Assembly: GCF_963678635.1 (NCBI RefSeq)
Contig: NC_087062.1
Span: forward strand, 71,391,345 to 71,455,344
Direction of reading: 5' to 3'
DNA from: Symsagittifera roscoffensis
Taxonomy: Eukaryota; Xenacoelomorpha; Acoela; Convolutidae
Length of the DNA: 64,000 nt
Shown in pieces: positions 56,740 through 64,000 of the stretch. Below the pieces are notes generated by a model that saw nothing but the letters and a program-made list of their open reading frames with translations, did not search any database and was not told the DNA's origin. Numbering within the stretch: position 1 is the first letter of the stretch; each line of letters begins with the position of its first letter. The translations under genes and the position numbers were made by a program.

Positions 56740-57627
56740 AACTCTCCCCGTGCCCAAATTTTTCTGGACGTCGGAGACTTTCTTCATTTGGGAAAAATAA
56801 ATTTTGAAAAAGATTTCCAAAAATTTGGCAACAAAATTCTATCTGCAAATGGAAAAAATATGAAGTGCTTTTTTCAACTTCTTCAGCTAGAGAGTTGTTA
56901 CGGGGGAAATTATGGCCCAATTTCAGGTGCCGCGTCGCAACAGCAAAACTGCTTCACATCTGAAATGCAATCCAATTCAAAGATTTGTATAACAAAAGCA
57001 AAGATGGAAAACACCATTGAAGCAAAAACGCTTTTTGTTAAACAAGTTGCCGTTTGCTATAAAATGAAAATGTGGGATGAGTCGCTGATTTTCTAAGGAA
57101 AAGTATTAAAGAATAAAAACGGAATGATTAGCTACACTGGGTTTTATCAATACCTATTTCAGGTTATTTCAACTAAATTATTCTTTAGCAGTCCGACGAA
57201 AGCTTTTAATTTTCAAACTAGTATTTTCGATTTTGGCTATCCAAACAGGTTCATGGTTAACCGCCTTGAAAGAAAAACGTCATTCAGGCTGTTGTTCAAC
57301 CGCTTAAACTACGAAAAGTTTTTGTGGAACCGCGGTTTGTAGTTGGGCCCCTTCACTATTTTCTGTACATTTTGTATTGAACTAGTTAAACATCTGGTAG
57401 AAGATTCTCCTAAAATTGCGCCCTTTCTAAACAATATTAGCATGACTTGTCCAGTGATGTTTTTACTTGTCCAGCATATTTTAAACGCAGTGCAGTTGCT
57501 TTTCTTTTGGAACTCGATGGTGGACGCGAGCGAAAGAAGAGACGACATATACAATACACTTGCATGTGAAAAACTGTGTTTCGATAACTCATATAATTTG
57601 TTGTTCCCAGTTTTGATACAAAAGTAA
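56740..57627 (+). pseudogene. unrecognised broken reading frame
   Basis: One frame stays open from 56740 to 57627 except for TAA at 57094-57096 and TAG at 57340-57342. In this AT-rich DNA such a run (about 295 codons with two stops) is unusual. The middle has a Gln/Asn/Cys-rich part; the end reads VKHLVEDSPKIAPFLNN and WNSMVDASERRDD. No family is recognised. It lies antisense within the intron of the membrane-protein gene and directly abuts a family-D fragment, so it may be a decayed mobile-element or host-gene frame. Confidence 0.35.
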
Positions 57628-58127
57628 CAGAATATTTGTGCTCAGGGTGGGTTTTTTTTCTTCAGACAAGTTTCGACTTTTTAACTAGCCATTTTTGACA
57701 AAAAAAATTTTATCATTCAAAAAGTATTGTTGTCCTGAGTTTTAATTTGAAAAATATTTCACCTGTGATCATTTTTTGTTAGGTTATGGGGGTTTAAAAA
57801 TTGCCATTTTGGCCAATTTGGGACAATTAACGTGCGATATACTGCGCTATTAACGAGTAAGCGGAGATTTAATCCGTCTTAGAAATCGTTCCAAATTGAT
57901 TGAAAAAAGCTCATTTGCCATAATTGATTTGTTATATTGAGCAAAATCTTTTCTTTTGGACTGTATATGGCGTGAGGGGTGATGATTTCATTTTAAAAAA
58001 TTTCAAATTTTCAGGAAGTTTTTTTTTCATTTTATTTTATTACATTTAATTTTATAGGTTACTACTGCTCCATAAACCTTAAAAGGCAGTCGAAACATTC
58101 AGGGCTTTTCCCTGATACGAGCAGTCT
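57628..58127 (-). mobile_element. family D half-element (reverse)
   Basis: Reverse complement of the left arm of 22775-23722: ACAGAATATTTGTGCTC, TTTCACCTGTGATCATTTTT, AATTTGGGACAATTAACG, CCTTAAAAGGCAGTC, ending CCCTGATACGAGCAGTCTT. The second arm is missing. Confidence 0.65.
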
Positions 58128-59190
58128 TGTTAATTTAAGTATCATTTGGTTCACTAACAGAAGAATAGAGAACTTGCAGAAAAATACCGGAAAATTTGCA
58201 AAGTTAAACCTTGAGAGAAAATAGATAAATACTGGTAGCCTTCCTCTTACAGGAATGCTAGAGATACCATTTGAAAAAAATCCCGCATTCAAATTCTTTG
58301 AATAAAATTCAATCAAGTTTGATTTTTCTGTCAGTATTTATCAAATTGAAGAAAAAAAATGATTAAAAATGGGTTAAAAGATCAGAATTTGTCAAATCAA
58401 TTGAATCCATTTTTAACCGTTCATAATCGATTAGTTTCATTTGCTTTGAGTTTTTTGCATGAAATAAAACCCATAATAATCAACTTTTTCGTCTATTGGG
58501 AGTGCGTTTGCAGAGACTTCTGAAAACAGGCATACTTTTTCTACTGAAAATTTCTCAGATTGCGTTCTTTTTAAAAATGATGTGTGGACCTATGCTGGAA
58601 ACAGTTTTCTATGATGATTATTAATAGGAACAACAAGTTTAGGCGGCGCTTTTTTCCGCTTGTTTAAGTTGTTTCCCGTTTTTTGCTATGTAGATGCTCA
58701 AAGCGTATTGGCGCTTTTTTTCTAATAAATAGACGTATGCCGCTAAGCGCGTGAAACGTTTTTCTGAGAAAAACACCAGTGCTTGGCCATTTTGTCTTAT
58801 TTCAATGTTCAATATGGCTGCGCATGCTTCATTTGAGCATATTGAAGGAAACATACAATCAAATACTCAGACCGATAAAAAAAATATTTTAGACGAAACT
58901 GTAGTCAAACTCATGTTCTTGCAGTACAAAATCAAATTTGTTTGAATTTTTTTGATAACAAAAGTTCTCAAGTACTCCGTCTTTTTTCCGCCTAATTTGG
59001 CTTTTTCCGAATGAGAAAGCCGCCTAATTTAGCATGGTTCCGCTTAAATTTGATTCTTTTAATTATTGTGTTATGATTAGGATTATGCTAGTGATATTTA
59101 TGATTTTTGTATGATTGTTTTGATTATTGTAATTTTTATTTATTGTTTTTATTATGATAATTTTTATTATTATTAAGATTAATATTGTTC
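58128..59190. other. no recognised feature
   Basis: AT-rich intronic sequence without recognisable elements; GATTATTG/ATTTTTATT simple sequence at 59070-59190. Confidence 0.4.
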
Positions 59191-59196
59191 CGATTT

Positions 59197-59410
59197 TTGT
59201 ATCAAAAGTAACGGAATATTAGTGCGCGGGGTGGTTTTTTCCCGACTAAATTCGACTTTTAAACTAGCCATTTTCGACGGAATTTCATATCATTCAAAAG
59301 CTATTGTTGTCCTGAGCTTAAATTTGAAAAGATATTTCACCTGTGATTCTTTTTTGTACAGTTATTGGGGTTTAAAGATTGCCATTTTGGCCAATTTGAA
59401 CAATTTTTTA
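59197..59410 (-). mobile_element. family D internal fragment
   Basis: Shares AAGTAACGGAATATTAGTGCG, ACTAGCCATTTTCGACGGAA, TTTCACCTGTGATTC and GCCATTTTGGCCAATTTG with the arms of family D; both ends are missing. Confidence 0.6.
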
Positions 59411-59724
59411 AGCTGATCAGTTTGTCATCATACTCTATGTCTAGTTTTTTCTTAACCCAATCGAATCGAGTTTTTATAAAGAAAGAACAACAATTGTTAT
59501 ATCTTTTTTTCACCAGTTACCACATTAACTGCTCAATCTTTACTCAATCTTTGCTCAATCTTTACTCACTCAATCTTTACTAGCATGAGAGAGGTGATTG
59601 AACTTTGAGGCGGTGAGGAATGGGGTGTAATAAAAAAAAACTGCCTGAATGTCATAATTTCATATTTCATGCACTTTTTTGCCGAAATCAAGGTGAAGCA
59701 AACTTGAAGCAAGCTAATTGAGGC

Positions 59725-59870
59725 CAAACTGAATAAATTTGTAAAATTTTAAGTGGATTTAGCAAACAAGGACGCTCTTTGGTCTTTTTTTGTTCTTTCG
59801 TTTTCTTTGGTCGTTCTGACAAAATTTTAAACAGGTTTAAACACTTGTCTCTGGATTGATTCAGAGCGTC
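59725..59870 (-). mobile_element. family B fragment
   Basis: Contains GGCCAAACTGAATAA, ACAAGGACGCTCTTTGG, TTTTTTGTTCTTTCG and CTTGTCTCTGGATTGATTC, like the 2955-3145 copy. Confidence 0.55.
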
Positions 59871-61660
59871 TATAGATTCAGGTCAAAAAATTCAGTGAGT
59901 TCCGAAATGTTTTTTTTTTACATTTTAACGTAATAATTTGGACTTGTTTTGGTTTGAGAAGCGATAAAATCAGCATTAAGGCAAGCTAACGATGAAACAG
60001 TTGTAACAGCCCCTGTATTCGGTCAAAATTCAATGTGGGATAGTTTTTGAACCGGCTTAATTTGCTGTTTACGATACACATTAATAACAATTTGGTAAAT
60101 AGCGCATCACAATTATCTCGAAGTTGTCATAGCAGTCTCCCATTCAAACTCAAAAAATTTGGCTAAAATAATCAAAAGTGAAATGTAAGTTTAATTTTGA
60201 GCTAAAACTATCAATGTTTTTCGGATTGTATAACAAAACTGCTCCAAAAAAATTCTCGGTAAAAAGTCTGAAGCAAAACAGTCTGGAGAAAAGCATCCCA
60301 AGCGCAAACATTCTAGCACTTTCTTCGAAAATTGGAATAAATTGTCGTTTAAGTTTACAAGGAAAAGGAAATTTCTGAAATCTTACAACATTTTTATTGC
60401 GTACCTGACGAAATATTGTTCCAACTCTTGGGGGAGGTATCCGAATTTATATGCTTTTGGTTTATTTTTGCCAGTGACTCATCAAGGTCAAAACGGGGAA
60501 AAATCAGATTTTATTTTTAGTAGTATCTAAGGGTTTGAAAAGTTCCGATTTGACCATGTCCTGGATTAATGTCCTGGACTCTTAAACGCGCTTTGAATTT
60601 TGAATCTAAGATGCTGAAAGTGTAGATTTTTCATGCGCATTAGATTGCACTGAAAATCGGTTCAAATCGAAGTGAGGCAAGCTAATTGGTCATATAATTT
60701 TCTCATACGACTCAGTTTCAAACACAAATTAAATGATTTTGAAAGAGCAACATTTGTCTTTAATCAAATTATCCGAGACCAGTGAAAGAGCAATTTAAAA
60801 TTTCAGGGCTTTGCCCTGATACACCAGCACTTTTGCTTAGCTAATCTGGTTGATAGGTTGATCCTGCAAAAAAAAAACTTGTAGTTTTAGAACAAACGCA
60901 AGCTAAAAACTGACACTTGATATCTCTGAACTAACTTTTTGCTTTATTTTTTAGGTTTTGTTTCCGCTTAATTAAGATTACAGCTTTTACTTTATATTTT
61001 TAGCCCTAGATTCATTTTTAGCAAAGTGATTTTATTTCGTTTGAATATAAACATGTAATTTTTTCATGCAACAAATTGTTTTGCTTTCACGGGTCGGGCC
61101 CCATACAAACTTCCAAATAATAAACTTGTCTATTCCACAACCTTGAAGCTATGTAGTCATCAATAATGATTTTGATTTTTCAATGATGAAGTAGTTATAT
61201 AACTTGCCCATAAGAAAATTTTAGGTTGAACATTTTAGATGAAAAAAAATTAGCTTTTCATAACTCACTTAAAATTCATATGAACCTAATTGAACTCTTC
61301 GCTGATTGAGCGCATTTTTGTTATGATTGTTAAAATAATAAATTGTTCGCTAGTCTTTTTTTTATTACAAAAAGAAAAACAAAATGTTTTTGTTCTTATC
61401 TGTAGCTGCGAAATCACTTATATGCGCTAACCAATATTTCGAATAAAAAAGAAAACTGAATATGCAAAATTATAAATCGTGTCTATAATCGAGTCCAGGC
61501 ACAGTTTTTATCAGTCAAAATTCAACATGTTTGTGCTCTGTGTGAAGTCATTGTTGTTTCTTGTTTTGATATGTAATGATAAACTTGAATCTGTCTATAA
61601 AACAGCCCACATTTTGCAAAAACAACGTTTTCGAACAAGACATTTTTTAGACATCTACAA
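59871..61660. other. no recognised feature
   Basis: AT-rich intronic sequence. A family-D end-like fragment (TTTGCCCTGATACACCAGCA) lies at about 60810. Open frames at 60178-60530 have no domains. Confidence 0.35.
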
Positions 61661-61664
61661 TTGT

Positions 61665-61798
61665 ATTGGATCATGTTAACTATCCCCCGCCCCCCTATTG
61701 CAATAAGGGGTAAAATGTTAACAAGGTATCAAATTCGTAGGGGGGGATTCGTTACAAGGTACCATATGGGGGAGGGGAAATAGTTAACAAGATCCATT
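61665..61798. repeat. short hairpin element with GTTAAC and C/G-run arms
   Basis: Left arm ATTGGATCATGTTAACTAT then CCCCCGCCCCCC; right arm GGGGGAGGGG then ATAGTTAACAAGATCCAT. The arms are inverse to each other over about 35 bases and enclose ~55 bases with a second GGGG and GTTAACAAGGTAT repeat. Probably a tiny foldback or MITE. Confidence 0.65.
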
Positions 61799-62127
61799 GT
61801 ATTTATTATAACGATACGTGGAACTCAATGTTATAACTTTTTGGCGATTATTCAAAAAAGATTTGCCTGTGAGATTCTTGCCAATTGACTATAGTTTTGA
61901 TTGTTCGAAAAAATTTGTGATTATTGTGTTTTTGGACGAAACACAAAAATATGAAGTAAAGTTAAATAAATTTTATAGTTTTTTTTACGGAAACATGCTC
62001 AAAATCCATTGAAAGAAAAAAAATGCATATCATACAATTCCGCAGTAAATAAAAAAGATTGTTTTGATATTTTTGTACAGCTTTCAATTACAAAGTATGA
62101 CAAAAATTTTCTATGATATTGAATTGC

Positions 62128-62135
62128 ATCACAAG
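62128..62135. repeat. 8-bp target-site duplication ATCACAAG (left)
   Basis: ATCACAAG precedes CAGGGGCGGAT and is repeated exactly after GCCCCTG at 62579-62586. Confidence 0.93.
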
Positions 62136-62578
62136 CAGGGGCGGATTTGGGGGGGGGGGGGGGCGGGGTAGGCAGACGCCCCCTCCCCCCTCAGGGATTC
62201 GACCCCCTGCCGACCCAAAGGCTCCCCCCTTTGACACTTTTTCAGAAATCCATTTTTGGCCGACCGACCCTAAAACTTTTCTAAAGGCGCCTTTGGCGCC
62301 ATTATATACTAACTTTGAGGGGGAGCGCGCGCCAAAAAAAAACGCAATTTTTTGTCAAAATTTTTCAAAAAGTGCCCAAAAACGGCTTTTTTGACTGTTT
62401 TTTCAAAAATTTGCCTGCGTCGCACAAAATTTAGCCGAAATAGGGGCAAAACAGTGCTTTGGGAGAGCTCGAAAAGTCAATTTGGTCGACCTAAAAAAAA
62501 AAAAAAGGTCGTCAAAATTTTCGAAGTTTTTTTAAAATCCGCCCCCCCCCCCTCGAGAAAATCCTAGATCCGCCCCTG
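62136..62578. mobile_element. family C hAT-like MITE (443 bp), best copy
   Basis: Starts CAGGGGCGGATTTGGGG and ends CTAGATCCGCCCCTG, a clear terminal inverted repeat. The perfect 8-bp flanking duplication supports hAT-type insertion. The interior has GATTCGACCCCCTGCCGAC, GAGCGCGCGCC, poly-A and poly-C runs. No transposase. It sits in the last intron of the minus-strand membrane-protein gene, 117 bases from a coding exon. Confidence 0.92.
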
Positions 62579-62694
62579 ATCACAAGCATTCTTCACAACC
62601 CGGGTTTTTCATTGCCATAATTGCAATAATTAATATATTTTTGCGAGAGTATGTGGGTGTGTGCTTGTGTGTGTATAAGTGAAGCTATAGCTAC

Positions 62695-62778
62695 CTGGGT
62701 AGATGCAATGATGAGTCCGTAGTGTAGACCAGAAGTGACAGAGAAAATGACGCAGTTGATCTTCAACGCAGCCGTTAC
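62695..62778 (-). CDS. penultimate exon of the membrane-protein gene
   Basis: Minus strand: acceptor TTTCTTCAG, 28 codons (VTAALKINCVIFSVTSGLHY then GLIIASTQ), donor CAGGTAGCT. Mostly hydrophobic, one transmembrane helix. Phase 0 at both ends, so it joins directly to ILSNYPEE of the last exon. Earlier exons lie beyond the window or were not recognised. Confidence 0.7.
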
Positions 62779-63417
62779 CTGAAGAAACAAACAGAATACA
62801 GTAGAGCAGAATTAGCCCAGGAAAACATTCATTGAACATAAGTTACAAAACGAAGACCCAAAACATTGAGCAAAACCTCAAACGAACACTTACACTGCAA
62901 AGTTCAGAGCTCAGATCATTTGGGAAAACTTTATAACTCTTTTCTCTTTTGACGCTTTAATAAGATATTTTGGAATTAAGCACCTCGAAGGATAAACAAA
63001 ATATTCTTTTTTTTACTAATTTATTTCTAAACTTGTTTTTATTTAGCTGAGACAGGTACAGGGGCTTAATAGAACCTATGCCCTACCTACCACAAAAAAA
63101 ATCAAAAACAAATAGAAGGAACAAATGGTTATTTTTTTTGAAAACCTGTTCAAAGATAATTTTCTGAATTAATTTGAAAAAGCTTCAGGCTAAATACTTT
63201 TAGTGAGTTTAATTGAAATACCGCGACTGCTTATTCTAACTTTTTCTGAAAAACAAAACTCAGACCAATTATTCTTGACACCGTATTGAGAGCTTTTAGC
63301 ATGATTTATCACTTGGCCTCATGCGCCGTGTCTTTGTGGTACCTGATTTTGCTCGGCAAAAACTCAAATCTAAAGTTTCCTTTTCGTTTACTGGGATCGG
63401 AAAAAAATACAACATTA
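62779..63417. other. no recognised feature
   Basis: Intron upstream of the 62695-62778 exon; AT-rich. No exon seen. Confidence 0.4.
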
Positions 63418-64000
63418 CGAGGCCAAACTGTGCACTCGATAGGCGCACAATTTTGTGTTTGTATGTTCCTGGATACCAGAAACTAACCTTTAAACATGTT
63501 CCAAAATGTAAGTGAATTCCACTTAGAAAATTTCCGTGGATTCCGCGTACAAATAACTGTAACGTAAGATTTGTCGGCACAATTGTTGGACTCAGCAACA
63601 AGCGAATTTAACTAGTTGTTCTGGATTCCGCAACTGTAAGTGGCTTCCGCAAAATATAAGTTGAATCCGCAAATGTTATTGGAATCCGCAAACTGTAAGT
63701 GGATTCCGAATTTTGTATATGATTGAACTTGCATATGAACAAACAACAAACAGTAGCTAGAGCTGGAATTCTTATCTTTAGCGACGAGGAAATTAAAAAC
63801 AAGACAAGACCAATGTCAGCGGAATCCACGAACGAATCTTATAACATTGATTAACTAAATCGGTGGATGTCATCTTTTAATATTTGGGATACATATCTCA
63901 GCAAACCTTTTTGGAATCATAGATTTGGAAAAACAACATCGAATAATTTCATTATTTGTAGTCATTGGGTCGAGAGTGTTTAGAAAAACGCACAGCATAG
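63418..64000. mobile_element. family B element, left part (continues past window)
   Basis: Starts GAGGCCAAACTGTGCACTCG and proceeds through GATAGGCGCACAATTTTGTG, many GATTCCGCAA words (63535-63710), and then ATTTCATTATTTG and GTCATTGGGTCGAGAGTG, in the same order as 8955-9660. The right end is outside the window. Confidence 0.75.

Larger units (their letters stand above)
56100..62694 (-). other. 6.6-kb intron of the minus-strand membrane-protein gene
   Basis: Lies between donor GTAGCT (62694 downward) and acceptor TTATAG (56100). It contains an unrecognised broken frame (56740-57627), family-D fragments, a family-B fragment, a hairpin element and an hAT-like MITE. No further exon was recognised. 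Confidence 0.6.

Noticed and set aside
62113-62567. Gly/Pro/Lys-rich open frames
   Set aside because: They lie inside the hAT-like MITE and reflect its G-, C- and A-runs.

Overview
The window looks like animal (invertebrate-type) nuclear DNA. It is strongly AT-rich, gene-poor and intron-bearing, and it is packed with retrotransposons and short inverted-repeat DNA elements. There are no bacterial operons and no rRNA or intact tRNA genes. Two 200-base runs of N (1057-1256 and 33473-33672) are assembly gaps. The lineage cannot be fixed from the sequence alone.

Layout. Positions 1-24.5 kb are almost gene-free. They carry at least five families of short inverted-repeat elements, named A to E here. 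Family A has CCCGGGTTGACC ends, B has GGCCAAACTGTGCA ends, C is hAT-like with CAGGGGCGGAT ends and 8-bp target duplications, D has CTGCTCGTATCAGGGC ends, and E has CCGCACTGAC ends and an ATCGATTTAAAT-rich interior. A separate 865-bp element (11231-12095) carries TTATAATCGATTATAAT palindromes and a C-rich minisatellite. A possible first exon (24385-24406) lies just left of a large retrotransposon.

Positions 24515 to about 33.5 kb hold a nearly complete BEL/Pao LTR retrotransposon on the minus strand. It has two similar LTRs (the 5' one runs into the gap), a primer-binding site, a polypurine tract, gag, protease, RT, RNase H and integrase. Its coding frame is broken by one or two -1 shifts and a single in-frame TAG.

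Positions 34652-48123 hold a second, much older Ty3/gypsy element on the plus strand, flanked by a perfect 5-bp target duplication (CCCAT). It is about 13.5 kb because its 5' half has become a head-to-tail array. There are eight copies of LTR end + primer site + gag leader, usually followed by an RT fragment. The rest of pol follows in decayed form. Several array units are almost identical although the LTRs are widely diverged, so the array grew or was homogenised late. This is the most unusual structure in the window.

Positions 49.6-51.0 kb hold three exons of a RASL10-like small GTPase (plus strand) with clean splice sites, followed by a roughly 3.2-kb foldback-like structure (51.0-54.2 kb) of ~80-bp repeats in opposing arrays. 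A second host gene on the minus strand contributes two phase-0 exons (62695-62778 and 55908-56099) encoding the C-terminus of a membrane protein. Its 6.6-kb intron contains decayed repeats, an unrecognised broken reading frame, a hairpin element, and an hAT-like MITE with a perfect 8-bp target duplication.
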